Source: a virus. From it: a stretch of DNA of 64,000 nucleotides. Below the pieces are notes generated by a model. It did no database searches. It was not told the origin of the DNA and saw nothing but the letters and a program-made list of their open reading frames with translations. This document shows positions 31,975-38,680 of this stretch, in pieces. The first letter of the stretch is position 1; the number at the start of each line of letters is the position of its first letter. The position numbers and the translations under genes are program-made. Location: positions 36,855 to 100,854 of the IMG/VR virus record IMGVR_UViG_3300046713_000096. One strand, 5' to 3'.

Positions 31975-32373
31975 CTACTTAGCCGTCGGCGTGTACATCG
32001 CAGCGACTTCGAGACAGCCTGCGAAGTCGAGGTCGGCACCCGTCAGCGGGTGCTTGTCGGTGCAGAGCACAAGCATGCCGCTGCACGCGCGCTCGATCTT
32101 GATCTGGTAGCCGAAACCGGGGTTTAGGCGGTCGCAGGGGCCGAAGCTGACGTAAAGCGGGCCGCGCTGTGCGCTGGCAACGGCTTCGGCCTTGATGGCA
32201 CCGAGAAGCCCGGGCGCGTTCGAAGCGACTGGCACATATCCGCGTTGCTCGTTCAATACCCACCATTCGCCGTGCGGTGCCGCACTCGTGGGCTCGGTGT
32301 AGTAGTACTCGCCAGCGACGCCAGCGCGACGCACGAGCTCGCGCTTGCCATAGGGTGTGTTGATCATCGCCAT
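31975..32373 (-). CDS. Hypothetical beta-rich protein, 132 residues
   Basis: INTPYGKRELVRRAGVAGEY and VSFGPCDRLNPGFGYQIKIE; a small beta fold. AAGGAAAGAG lies before the ATG, so it is the second gene of the operon starting at 32655. Three Cys. Function unknown. Confidence 0.65.
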   Translation of the reverse strand: MAMINTPYGKRELVRRAGVAGEYYYTEPTSAAPHGEWWVLNEQRGYVPVASNAPGLLGAIKAEAVASAQRGPLYVSFGPCDRLNPGFGYQIKIERACSGMLVLCTDKHPLTGADLDFAGCLEVAAMYTPTAK

Positions 32374-32394
32374 GTGTGTCTCTTTCCTTCGGAA

Positions 32395-32655
32395 TCAGCA
32401 GAAGTCGCACGTGCCGGGCACGTTGTGCGCGCACGGGCCCACGTTGAAGATCGCGAGCGGGTCAGCGGCCTTCGGCGCGGTCGCGCCGCCGTAGTCGCTC
32501 GCGCTGTGCGCCGCAAACCACTTCGAGGCCGCCTTCGGATCCTTGCGCTGGCACTTGCCGCACGGGGTAGGGATCCGCTCGCTGCACAGGCCGTTGCACA
32601 GCGGGCAGTGACCGATCGAGCCGTACCACTTCGTCGCTTTGTTCGTCGTCGTCAT
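32395..32655 (-). CDS. Small zinc-binding protein
   Basis: 86 residues starting MTTTNKATKWYGSIGHCPLC. CPLC, CSER, CGKC, CAHN and TCDFC provide ligands for one or two zincs. Leaderless start 6 nt after TAGTGT. Confidence 0.65.
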   Translation of the reverse strand: MTTTNKATKWYGSIGHCPLCNGLCSERIPTPCGKCQRKDPKAASKWFAAHSASDYGGATAPKAADPLAIFNVGPCAHNVPGTCDFC

Positions 32656-32661
32656 ACCCAT

Positions 32662-32689
32662 ACACTAGCAGGGGTTCGCTTCAACGCAA
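32662..32689 (-). promoter_or_regulatory. Phage leaderless promoter, class A
   Basis: TTGCGT, 16 nt, TAGTGT; ATG 6 nt downstream. Confidence 0.8.
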
Positions 32690-32696
32690 GATCTTT

Positions 32697-32885
32697 TTAG
32701 CCTAGAGACTCATGGGCCCATATGTGCCTACAAAGCTTCTTCGCTTCGAAGCATGTCTTGACGTCGTGCCCTGACAGGGCGCGCCTGCAGAAGTCGTGCA
32801 TCTTGTGGTCGCCCGCAATCTGCGCAGCGGCCATCTGCCCGCGGATCTCGTCGGCTTCGGCAGTGCTGAGCGCGCGCGTGCTCAC
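32697..32885 (-). CDS. Small helical protein with Cys
   Basis: 62 residues from a GTG overlapping the previous TGA (GTGA). STRALSTAEADEIRGQMAAA, then HDFCRRALSGHD and CFEAKKLCRH. Function unknown. Confidence 0.55.
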   Translation of the reverse strand: MSTRALSTAEADEIRGQMAAAQIAGDHKMHDFCRRALSGHDVKTCFEAKKLCRHIWAHESLG

Positions 32886-33136
32886 ACGCACACCCAAAGG
32901 CAATCTTTGTCGCTGATCAGCTTGATCAGGCCGGCCCTTGCAGCGGCGCGCAGGTTACGGCTGTAGATGCGCATGTCGGTGCGCGGAAAGCCGCGCTCTT
33001 TCAAGCCCGTCGCCTCGACGAGCTTCTGACCGTCGACCACGAGCCCGATGCTGCGCGCGTGCACGACCTTGATCGCGCTCGCGAAATTCGCGGTGTGAAT
33101 CTGCGCGTCGGTCAGTCCGTTTGTCTTCATCGCCAT
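32882..33136 (-). CDS. Hypothetical winged-helix-like protein
   Basis: 84 residues. AIKVVHARSIGLVVDGQKLV, then a basic region RIYSRNLRAAARAGLIKLIS that reads as a recognition helix and wing. Leaderless start 6 nt after TATTCT. Possibly a small regulator. Confidence 0.55.
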   Translation of the reverse strand: MAMKTNGLTDAQIHTANFASAIKVVHARSIGLVVDGQKLVEATGLKERGFPRTDMRIYSRNLRAAARAGLIKLISDKDCLWVCV

Positions 33137-33142
33137 AACCTA

Positions 33143-33170
33143 AGAATAGCGCGGTTTCGCTTCAACGCAA
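33143..33170 (-). promoter_or_regulatory. Phage leaderless promoter, class A
   Basis: TTGCGT, 16 nt, TATTCT; ATG 6 nt downstream. Confidence 0.8.
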
Positions 33171-33179
33171 CGCCTTTTT

Positions 33180-33451
33180 AGCTAGGGTTGTTTGGCACGA
33201 TTCTGCGCCTGTCAGCGGCACGGGTCGGCGGGCGCGCGTAGCTAAGCTATCTGCGCATCTCGGTGACCGCGCCTGCGACCGCGAGCGCAATCGGCGCTCA
33301 CAAGCGATCCTGACGCAGCGTCACGTGCGACATGCAGGCGCACAGCCTACACGGCGGGCGCGGCGCGGGGCGCGCGTAGGGCCCTGCAGGGCGCGCCAGC
33401 GTCGGACCCAAGCGAGCGCACCGGCCCGGGCGCCAGCGTGGCGCCAGCGGG
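33180..33451. other. GC-rich non-coding spacer
   Basis: No supported ORF. It contains inverted GC repeats (such as CTGGCGCC repeated) and pieces TTGGCACGATTCTG and AGCTATCTGCGCATC that echo the 99-bp spacer repeated at 35294 and 40404. Confidence 0.5.
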
Positions 33452-33727
33452 CTACAGCTCGCCCCGCGGGCCTGTCTCGTCTTCGAAGCTGCCCACGACC
33501 TCGCCAGCGCTGTCGAGCACATAGCGGCGCGTGTACCAATAGCCGTCACCGTTGACCGGGCACGCGACCGTTTTCTTGTAGCGATCGCCGACCGTTGCGA
33601 GCTCAAGGCCGGCTGTCGCGAGGCAGGCGAGCTCTGCCTCGGTAGGCTCGCGATCGAGGCGCACGGCGCTCGCAGGCGCGCCCTTGCGGCACAGGTAAAA
33701 CACATTGGGTTTCGTGGCGTTCGTCAT
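33452..33727 (-). CDS. Hypothetical protein, about 91 residues
   Basis: TNATKPNVFYLCRKGAPASA, then helical and beta-like segments. A GTG at 33778 that overlaps the previous TGA would add 17 residues. Between the two possible starts is a GGGCCCG-type inverted repeat. Function unknown. Confidence 0.6.
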   Translation of the reverse strand: MTNATKPNVFYLCRKGAPASAVRLDREPTEAELACLATAGLELATVGDRYKKTVACPVNGDGYWYTRRYVLDSAGEVVGSFEDETGPRGEL

Positions 33728-33774
33728 CTTCGTTTGCCCTTGCCCGGGCCCGTCGGCGCGGGCCCTGTTCAGCT

Positions 33775-34014
33775 TCACGCACCCGTAACGTTGCGAAAGT
33801 TCACGTTATATTCGTTGTAGGCGACTTCCTGCGCGGCGCGCAGGTAGAAACTCGGTGTCATTTCATAGGCTTCGCCGTCTGCGAGCTCGTGCATCAAGCC
33901 CGTCACCTTGCGGTTGAAGGTTTCGGCGCTGTCGGCGCTGTTCTTCAGGCAAGCGGCCATCAGGGCCTTGTAGCTGTTGCGAAGCTCGGTGACCGTTTTC
34001 GTCGTCGTCGTCAT
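33775..34014 (-). CDS. Hypothetical helical protein, about 79 residues
   Basis: MTTTTKTVTELRNSYKALMA, helical, ending with aromatic residues. Leaderless start 6 nt after TATTGT. First eight residues match those of the gene at 34098. Function unknown. Confidence 0.65.
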   Translation of the reverse strand: MTTTTKTVTELRNSYKALMAACLKNSADSAETFNRKVTGLMHELADGEAYEMTPSFYLRAAQEVAYNEYNVNFRNVTGA

Positions 34015-34020
34015 ACCCAT

Positions 34021-34048
34021 ACAATAGCAGGGGTTCGCTTCAACGCAA
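34021..34048 (-). promoter_or_regulatory. Phage leaderless promoter, class A
   Basis: TTGCGT, 16 nt, TATTGT; ATG 6 nt downstream. Confidence 0.8.
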
Positions 34049-34073
34049 CAACTTTTTGGCTAGGCGCGCACGC

Positions 34074-34089
34074 GGGCCCCGAAGGGCCC
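34074..34089 (-). terminator. GGGCCC-CGAA-GGGCCC hairpin
   Basis: Six base pairs around a four-base loop, 9 nt past the stop of the minus-strand gene at 34098 and before the next promoter. Confidence 0.6.
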
Positions 34090-34097
34090 GGAATCAT

Positions 34098-34469
34098 TCA
34101 CGCGGCCTTCAGCGCGCGACCCGCTGCGATCACTTCGGCGCGCAGGCCGACGGGCAGGTGCGCAAGCTCGCGGCGCGCCCAAGCGGTGTCAGCGACGATC
34201 AACATGTCTGCCGCGGCGCGCTTCGCCATGTGCAGGGCCCACGAGCGATTTGCCGTGAGGATCCGGTCGCCTGACTCGGCCAGCGCACTGAGCGCGCACG
34301 ATGCGTTCAGGCGCGCGGCTTGCACCGCGGTGACCGAGCGCGCTGACAGCGTGCCCGCGCCCATGCACGCGAAACACTTGCCGTTGTCGATGTGCCCGAG
34401 CCAAAAGAGCTTGCCCTTGCCGTCGCACTTGCCGCACTTCACTCGAACCGTTTTCGTTGTCGTCGTCAT
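34098..34469 (-). CDS. DnaJ-type zinc-finger protein
   Basis: 123 residues. MTTTTKTVRVKCGKCDGKGK, then GKCFACMGAGTL: two CxxCxGxG repeats, as in DnaJ zinc fingers and related RNA/protein-binding proteins. Helical C-terminal half. Leaderless start 6 nt after TATTCT. Confidence 0.7.
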   Translation of the reverse strand: MTTTTKTVRVKCGKCDGKGKLFWLGHIDNGKCFACMGAGTLSARSVTAVQAARLNASCALSALAESGDRILTANRSWALHMAKRAAADMLIVADTAWARRELAHLPVGLRAEVIAAGRALKAA

Positions 34470-34475
34470 ACACAT

Positions 34476-34503
34476 AGAATAGCGCGGTTTTGCTTCAACG
34501 CAA
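34476..34503 (-). promoter_or_regulatory. Phage leaderless promoter, class A
   Basis: TTGCGT, 16 nt, TATTCT; ATG 6 nt downstream. Confidence 0.8.
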
Positions 34504-34527
34504 CGACTTTTTAGGCGGGCGAGCATC

Positions 34528-34543
34528 GGGCCCCGAAGGGCCC
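34528..34543 (-). terminator. GGGCCC-CGAA-GGGCCC hairpin
   Basis: Same six-pair stem as at 34074, just past the coiled-coil gene's stop. Confidence 0.6.
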
Positions 34544-34551
34544 GGAATCGT

Positions 34552-34845
34552 TCAGGATGCTTTCTGTTCGAGCGCAGCCAAGCGCGTCGCCTGCGCCTTC
34601 AGCTCGGATTCAAGTTCAGCGATCCGATCATCCTGTCGGATGCCGCGCACGAGGTCGCGCGTCTCGATCACGGCTGACCGCAGCTCTAGCAGCGCCGTCG
34701 AGAGTCTGACCTCGCTCTCGATCCGCAGCCGATTCAGGTCGGCGCCTTGCGCCTTCAGTGCTTGGATCTCTGCTTTCGCCTCGCGAAGCTCATCTCGGAT
34801 CTCACGCAACACCATCAGGGTCTGATCTGGTTTCTTCGTCGCCAT
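34552..34845 (-). CDS. Coiled-coil protein, 97 residues
   Basis: Long heptad helix (LREIRDELREAKAEIQALKA; RIAELESELKAQATRLAALE), without Cys. AGGTAAG lies upstream of the ATG, so it is the second gene of the operon with the promoter at 35257. Could be a small scaffold or spacer protein. Confidence 0.7.
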   Translation of the reverse strand: MATKKPDQTLMVLREIRDELREAKAEIQALKAQGADLNRLRIESEVRLSTALLELRSAVIETRDLVRGIRQDDRIAELESELKAQATRLAALEQKAS

Positions 34846-34863
34846 TGTCTTACCTTACCTCGT

Positions 34864-35142
34864 TCAGTGGTCGCCTGCAGGGCCCGCGCGGTAGCCGGGG
34901 GCGGTGATGCGTATCTCGCCGTTTACCTCGGTCACAGTCGCCTGCGTCGCTGTGAAGAATTCGACCGCTTCGCATGTCAGCTCGGTCGTGATGCCGAGTT
35001 GTGCGCAGAGTCGGTTCCACAAACCGATCTCGGCATGGATGCTGATAGGGCCCTTCCAATCGCGCGCGTCGCACACAACGTCGAAGGCTGTCTTCAGAAG
35101 GTCGCGCTTCGCGTTCATCGTGGCAAGCTCGGTCGAGGTCAT
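34864..35142 (-). CDS. Hypothetical protein, 92 residues
   Basis: STELATMNAKRDLLKTAFDV, helical, then beta-like TQATVTEVNGEIRITAPGY. The ATG overlaps the TGA of the frame in the conserved leader upstream. Function unknown. Confidence 0.65.
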   Translation of the reverse strand: MTSTELATMNAKRDLLKTAFDVVCDARDWKGPISIHAEIGLWNRLCAQLGITTELTCEAVEFFTATQATVTEVNGEIRITAPGYRAGPAGDH

Positions 35143-35201
35143 GACAGTGTGCTCCGTTGCGAGGTGTTGAAAGTTGCTTTCGGGGTCCGACAGAGAGCCG
35201 C

Positions 35202-35250
35202 GTGCATCGAGCCCTGTGCGGGCCGCCGCTGCCTTTGCTCTCTGTCGACA
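35202..35250 (-). promoter_or_regulatory. Conserved 49-nt leader element, copy 1
   Basis: Lies between a class A promoter and the coding start. GAGCAAAGGCAGCGGCGGCC continues into CGCACAGGGCTCGATGCA, identical in copy 2 (39608-39656). A GCCC-GCACA-GGGC hairpin fits. See findings. Confidence 0.7.
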
Positions 35251-35256
35251 ACGTTC

Positions 35257-35284
35257 ATACTAGCGCGGTTTCGCTTCAACGCAA
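35257..35284 (-). promoter_or_regulatory. Phage class A promoter with leader
   Basis: TTGCGT, 16 nt, TAGTAT. No leaderless ATG; transcription should begin just before the conserved leader element. Confidence 0.75.
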
Positions 35285-35293
35285 CAACTATTT

Positions 35294-35392
35294 GCAGATG
35301 GTTTTCTAGGTGTATGCGTCCAGCGCACGCGCCCAATGCTAGCTATCTTCCCCCCGATCGAGAGGCGCTGAAGCCCGTAGAATCGTGCCAAC
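35294..35392 (-). repeat. 99-bp duplicated spacer, copy 1
   Basis: Upstream of a class A promoter; aligned without gaps to 40404-40502. Shares GTGTATGCGTCCAGCGCACG and TAGAATCGTGCCAAC. Confidence 0.75.
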
Positions 35393-35450
35393 GCACAGCG
35401 GGCCCGAAGCGCGCGCTGCGCCCGGGCCCGAGTGACTGTGCGAGCTTCGT

Positions 35451-35816
35451 TCACGCGATCTCGACTTGGTACAGCGGCGCGATCATCTCGACTGCGAGCT
35501 TCGCCGTCGAGGCGCGCCCGATGCCACGGCCTTCGGCGCTGATCTCGTAACCGCTGTCGCCGTAGGCGAGCTCGACCGTGCCGCGGCGCGTCTGGCAAAT
35601 CAGGATCGAGCCTTCCTTGCGAGCCTTGCGCATGTCCGACTGCGCGGCCTTGCACATCACATCCCACACGCTGCCCGGCTGCACGTCGCTCGCGTCGACG
35701 CACACGCTACCGCTCGCGAGGCGCACGTCGACGCCGTGTGCGTGCACGCGCTCGACGCTGCCCTTGTAGCCGTTCACCACCACGCTGTCGCCCGTCTTGA
35801 TTGCTGCGCTGTCCAT
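35451..35816 (-). CDS. Hypothetical protein, 121 residues
   Basis: Starts MDSAAIKTGDSVVVNGYKGS, an SH3-like or KOW-like beta barrel start, then repeated beta strands (VDVRLASGSVCVDASDVQPG) and a helical C-terminus. Leaderless start 6 nt after TAGTCT. Function unknown. Confidence 0.65.
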   Translation of the reverse strand: MDSAAIKTGDSVVVNGYKGSVERVHAHGVDVRLASGSVCVDASDVQPGSVWDVMCKAAQSDMRKARKEGSILICQTRRGTVELAYGDSGYEISAEGRGIGRASTAKLAVEMIAPLYQVEIA

Positions 35817-35822
35817 GACCTA

Positions 35823-35850
35823 AGACTAGCAGGGGTTCGCTTCAACGCAA
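35823..35850 (-). promoter_or_regulatory. Phage leaderless promoter, class A
   Basis: TTGCGT, 16 nt, TAGTCT; ATG 6 nt downstream. Confidence 0.8.
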
Positions 35851-35877
35851 CGCCTTTTTGGGTGTTCCCGAAAAGCA

Positions 35878-35907
35878 AAGGGCCCGCGGCTACTTGCCCG
35901 GGCCCTT
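35878..35907 (-). terminator. Hairpin with T-rich tail
   Basis: AAGGGCCC / GGGCCCTT with a 14-nt loop, followed on the minus strand by TGCTTTT. The best terminator candidate among the small-gene units. Confidence 0.7.
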
Positions 35908-35929
35908 GTCCGACGCGATCCGCTCAGGA

Positions 35930-36253
35930 TCACACACCGACGAGCGCAGCGTGCACGCGAGCAGGCACGGTCGTCGCGCGCTTCCACTGCGCGAACCACG
36001 ACGGATCCATGTACGTGCGCGCCTTGACCTTGTAGGCGTAGCGCTGACCGCGATCCATGATGTCGATGAAGCGCACGACGTGCTTGCCGTTCTTCAGGCG
36101 CTCGCCCGTCGGCACCATGTACTGCGTCACGTTGCCGTCGCGGTTCGCCCACGTGTAGATCACGCCGGCTTGCGGCGCGCTGCCGATGTACAGCGCTTCA
36201 GGGGCCTGCAGGAAGTCGGGCGTCGTGTTCGTCGTGTTCGTCGTCGTCGTCAT
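35930..36253 (-). CDS. Hypothetical protein, 107 residues
   Basis: MTTTTNTTNTTPDFLQAPEA, then beta-rich (YTWANRDGNVTQYMVPTGER; YAYKVKARTYMDPSWFAQWK). Leaderless start 6 nt after TAAGAT. Function unknown. Confidence 0.65.
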   Translation of the reverse strand: MTTTTNTTNTTPDFLQAPEALYIGSAPQAGVIYTWANRDGNVTQYMVPTGERLKNGKHVVRFIDIMDRGQRYAYKVKARTYMDPSWFAQWKRATTVPARVHAALVGV

Positions 36254-36259
36254 ACACAT

Positions 36260-36287
36260 ATCTTAGCGCGGCCTCGCTTCAACGCAA
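36260..36287 (-). promoter_or_regulatory. Phage leaderless promoter, class A
   Basis: TTGCGT, 16 nt, TAAGAT; ATG 6 nt downstream. Confidence 0.8.
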
Positions 36288-36294
36288 CAACTTT

Positions 36295-36543
36295 TCACGC
36301 GACAATCAGGTAGGCGCCGATCCCGCCATTGTTCAGGGTGTGGATGTAGCCGCCGCGATCTTGCGCAGTGCCGACGTAGCCGCCGAAGTGCTTGAGCTCG
36401 TCGGGCGCTTCTTCGAGCTGCACCTGAAAGTCGACCCCGAAGCGGGTTTCGCGCTTGGCGATAACCGTGCCAAAGCGGTCGGCCTCGCAGATCGGATTGT
36501 GGAAAGCTACGCGGTCGCCGATGCTGGGTTGTTTCGTCGTCAT
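36295..36543 (-). CDS. Hypothetical protein, 82 residues
   Basis: MTTKQPSIGDRVAFHNPICE then GTVIAKRETRFGVDFQVQLE: a small beta-barrel sequence like SH3 or KOW folds. Leaderless start 6 nt after TATTGT. Function unknown. Confidence 0.65.
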   Translation of the reverse strand: MTTKQPSIGDRVAFHNPICEADRFGTVIAKRETRFGVDFQVQLEEAPDELKHFGGYVGTAQDRGGYIHTLNNGGIGAYLIVA

Positions 36544-36549
36544 ACCCAT

Positions 36550-36577
36550 ACAATAGCAGGGGTTCGCTTCAACGCAA
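36550..36577 (-). promoter_or_regulatory. Phage leaderless promoter, class A
   Basis: TTGCGT, 16 nt, TATTGT; ATG 6 nt downstream. Confidence 0.8.
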
Positions 36578-36600
36578 CGCCTTTTCACTTAGACGCGCAG

Positions 36601-36620
36601 GCGGGCCCCGAAGGGCCCGC
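36601..36620 (-). terminator. GCGGGCCC-CGAA-GGGCCCGC hairpin
   Basis: Eight-pair stem with a four-base loop, just past the stop of the 267-residue gene. Confidence 0.65.
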
Positions 36621-36627
36621 AATCACT

Positions 36628-37425
36628 TCACTCTGCCTCGCGCTCGACGCCCACGTCTTCGACGCCCAAGATCGTCGAGGCGCAGTCGCGACCGACCCAC
36701 ATGCTAATCAGGCGCTCGCGACCGCTGCGCCGGTCGGTCATTTCCATCGCGACGAACATGCGCGACGGGATGAACTTGCCGCACACCTGACAGTGGCACG
36801 GCCCTTGAAACCGACTTTGATTGTGCACGATCCCTGCGCTCCACTTCACGCGGTAGCTTTTTTCCATCACAGGCGCGCCGTCACGGTCGAAGGTCAGCTC
36901 GCCCTGTTTGTTGCGCGCCTGCACCATGAACGCCTCGATCTCGGCTGGCTTGATCGTGCTCAAGTCTACGTCGAGGTTACAGTCTTTCAGCGTCGCAGTG
37001 ACCCGCGGGCTCGCGCCGATCGCGGTGATGACCGGGCGGGGTCGCGCGCTCGACAGTGCCGCGAATTCCGTGCTCTTGAGCGTGCACAGGTAGCCCCATG
37101 CTTGCAGCACTTCGAGCGACAGGCCCTTGACCGCGGTCACACCTTGCACGTTGCTGAAGTCGCCTGCGAAGCTTTGGCCGTACATGACGCATCTTTCTTG
37201 CTCGCTCGGATAGGGTAGCCAGCCGCTCAGCTTGCGAAGCTGCGCGCGCGACAGTAGGCCGCTGTAGAATGCCGAGTCGGCGCTCGCGTGCCCGCGCTTG
37301 ATCCAGCTGCCTTGCGCGATGCTCGCGTCCCACACGCGCATGCTCTCTTCGAACTTCGCGAGCTTCGCGCCCTTCAGAAAGCCCTTGATGGTCGCCGTCG
37401 CGGTTTCTTTTGTCATCGTCGTCAT
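36628..37425 (-). CDS. Zinc-binding protein, about 265 residues
   Basis: MTTMTKETATATIKGFLKGA; helical N-terminal half. Near the C-terminus GPCHCQVCGKFIPSR, then MWVGRDCASTILGVED: the CxxCG...MWxGxxCA...GVE layout also seen in the gene at 16137, suggesting homology. Largest product of the leaderless block. Start 6 nt after TAGAAT. Confidence 0.7.
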   Translation of the reverse strand: MTTMTKETATATIKGFLKGAKLAKFEESMRVWDASIAQGSWIKRGHASADSAFYSGLLSRAQLRKLSGWLPYPSEQERCVMYGQSFAGDFSNVQGVTAVKGLSLEVLQAWGYLCTLKSTEFAALSSARPRPVITAIGASPRVTATLKDCNLDVDLSTIKPAEIEAFMVQARNKQGELTFDRDGAPVMEKSYRVKWSAGIVHNQSRFQGPCHCQVCGKFIPSRMFVAMEMTDRRSGRERLISMWVGRDCASTILGVEDVGVEREAE

Positions 37426-37431
37426 ACACAT

Positions 37432-37459
37432 ATTCTAGCGGGGTTTCGCTTCAACGCTA
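37432..37459 (-). promoter_or_regulatory. Phage leaderless promoter, class A (variant)
   Basis: TAGCGT replaces TTGCGT; TAGAAT -10; ATG 6 nt downstream. The upstream gene ends inside this promoter. Confidence 0.75.
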
Positions 37460-37692
37460 CAACTTTTTGGTGCACAAAGCATGCACTCTTCGCAGAACTC
37501 AGGAAACCGCGCCAAGCGCAGCGCGCGGCGCTTGCTTGTCTCGCCGACGAGCGTGGCATGTAGGCGGCACACGACCGCGTAGCGCCCGTCGACGTCGAGC
37601 CCTTGCTCGCGCGCAACGTACACCACGACCCGGGCGCCTGTGGGCTCGTAGGTCGCCTGGCCTACGTAGCCCGCATGATTGGCTTCATCCAT
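37435..37692 (-). CDS. Cys-rich tail protein ending in the next promoter
   Basis: 85 residues: MDEANHAGYVGQATYEPTGA, beta-like, then CEECMLCAPKS. The last ten codons (ending SVEAKPR) and the TAG stop are the promoter of the next gene. The ATG overlaps the stop of the frame-shifted gene (TGATG). Confidence 0.6.
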   Translation of the reverse strand: MDEANHAGYVGQATYEPTGARVVVYVAREQGLDVDGRYAVVCRLHATLVGETSKRRALRLARFPEFCEECMLCAPKSCSVEAKPR

Positions 37693-37855
37693 CAGCGCCA
37701 GCCGTCAGCGGCCTTCATGGCGTCTTCAGCGACGAACACTGCGCGCCAGCGCTTGTTGACCGTCGAGTTCTCGACAGGCTGCGCGCTTCAGCGTCGCGCG
37801 CTTTCGCGACAGCGGCTTCGTACTTCTCGCGGGGCGTTGTTTGCGTCGTCGTCAT
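37692..37855 (-). CDS. Small leaderless gene with an apparent 1-nt deletion
   Basis: From the leaderless ATG (6 nt after TATTCT) the frame reads MTTTQTTPREKYEAAVAKAR and then goes out of frame. One nucleotide missing near GCGCGCAGCC (about 37773-37785) would restore VENSTVNKRWRAVFVAEDAM and a TGA that overlaps the next ATG. The total length is two nt short of a codon multiple. Could be a disabled gene, sequencing error or programmed shift. Confidence 0.5.
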
Positions 37856-37861
37856 ACACAT

Positions 37862-37889
37862 AGAATAGCGCCCTTTCGCTTCAACGCAA
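37862..37889 (-). promoter_or_regulatory. Phage leaderless promoter, class A
   Basis: TTGCGT, 16 nt, TATTCT; ATG 6 nt downstream. Confidence 0.8.
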
Positions 37890-37900
37890 CAACTATTTTC

Positions 37901-38005
37901 CTAGCGGCCTCTAAGGGCCCGAGATGCGCCTCGCCACGCTGCGCCGACCGTCAACTGAAACGCGAAATATGACCACCAAATCAACGCCTTCGCTTCTTCC
38001 TTCAC
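37901..38005 (-). CDS. Very small membrane protein
   Basis: 34 residues from a GTG overlapping the previous TGA (GTGA): KEEAKALIWWSYFAFQLTVG, then a basic end. Alternatively, one frame starting at a GTG at 38125 joins both peptides into a 74-residue protein. Confidence 0.4.
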   Translation of the reverse strand: MKEEAKALIWWSYFAFQLTVGAAWRGASRALRGR

Positions 38006-38121
38006 TTGTTGCCCCATTGCCGTTGCGATCTGCGCCACGCATCGCACGACTTGCATTCGCCGCTGCGACACCGCGCGTTGCACAGAATCAAGTACTGCAC
38101 TGCTGTCGTCGTCGTCGTCAT
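38002..38121 (-). CDS. Small leaderless Cys protein
   Basis: 39 residues: MTTTTTAVQYLILCNARC, then GECKSCDAW. Leaderless ATG 6 nt after TATTCT, with the ATG-ACG-ACG start shared by neighbours. Overlaps the next GTG. Confidence 0.45.
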   Translation of the reverse strand: MTTTTTAVQYLILCNARCRSGECKSCDAWRRSQRQWGNK

Positions 38122-38127
38122 ACACAT

Positions 38128-38155
38128 AGAATAGCGGCGTTTCGCTTCAACGCAA
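38128..38155 (-). promoter_or_regulatory. Phage leaderless promoter, class A
   Basis: TTGCGT, 16 nt, TATTCT; ATG 6 nt downstream. Confidence 0.8.
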
Positions 38156-38178
38156 CAACTATTTTCCTAGATTCGCAT

Positions 38179-38197
38179 CGGGCCCCGAATGGGCCCG
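38179..38197 (-). terminator. CGGGCCCC-GAAT-GGGCCCG hairpin
   Basis: Variant of the repeated hairpin, about 14 nt past the stop of the gene at 38211. Confidence 0.6.
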
Positions 38198-38210
38198 GAT
38201 TCGCTCGGGA

Positions 38211-38453
38211 TCACGCGCTGCGCACGAGGCCGCGCGTCGCGATCCGCTGCAGGCACACCGGGCACGTTACCGGGCCCTCTTCGACGAGGTCGCACAGCTT
38301 GCCCTGCTTGACCGTCTTGCACACCGCGGTGTCACTCTCGTCTTGCGAGGCGTGGCGCAGAAGCGCGCGCTCGCTGATGTCTTTGCCGCGGTACGCGCCC
38401 GCAAGCACGCCGTGAACCGTGTACGCCGTGGTGTCGATGTTCCGCTTGCCCAT
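38211..38453 (-). CDS. Small Cys-containing protein, 80 residues
   Basis: MGKRNIDTTAYTVHGVLAGA, helical middle, then GKLCDLVEEGPVTCPVCLQR with a zinc-like CPVC. Leaderless start 6 nt after TAATCT. Confidence 0.65.
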   Translation of the reverse strand: MGKRNIDTTAYTVHGVLAGAYRGKDISERALLRHASQDESDTAVCKTVKQGKLCDLVEEGPVTCPVCLQRIATRGLVRSA

Positions 38454-38459
38454 GACCTC

Positions 38460-38487
38460 AGATTAGCGCGGTTTCGCTTCAACGCAA
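38460..38487 (-). promoter_or_regulatory. Phage leaderless promoter, class A
   Basis: TTGCGT, 16 nt, TAATCT; ATG 6 nt downstream. Confidence 0.8.
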
Positions 38488-38494
38488 GCACTTT

Positions 38495-38680
38495 TTAGGC
38501 GGTCATCTCCCAACGCTCGAACGGGCACGCCTCGCCGCTGATTACATCGTAGGCACTCTGCCACGACCGGGCCGTGTGCTTGCTCGTGCGGCCACTCGAC
38601 CACCATACGCGCAGCGTTACCGAGCCCGTCAGCGCGCAGCGATGGCCTGCGCGCTCTTGCTCGCTCGTGAACTTCTTCAT
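38495..38680 (-). CDS. Hypothetical protein, about 61 residues
   Basis: MKKFTSEQERAGHRCALTGS, then Trp-rich and acidic. The ATG overlaps the upstream TGA (ATGA). Function unknown. Confidence 0.55.
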   Translation of the reverse strand: MKKFTSEQERAGHRCALTGSVTLRVWWSSGRTSKHTARSWQSAYDVISGEACPFERWEMTA

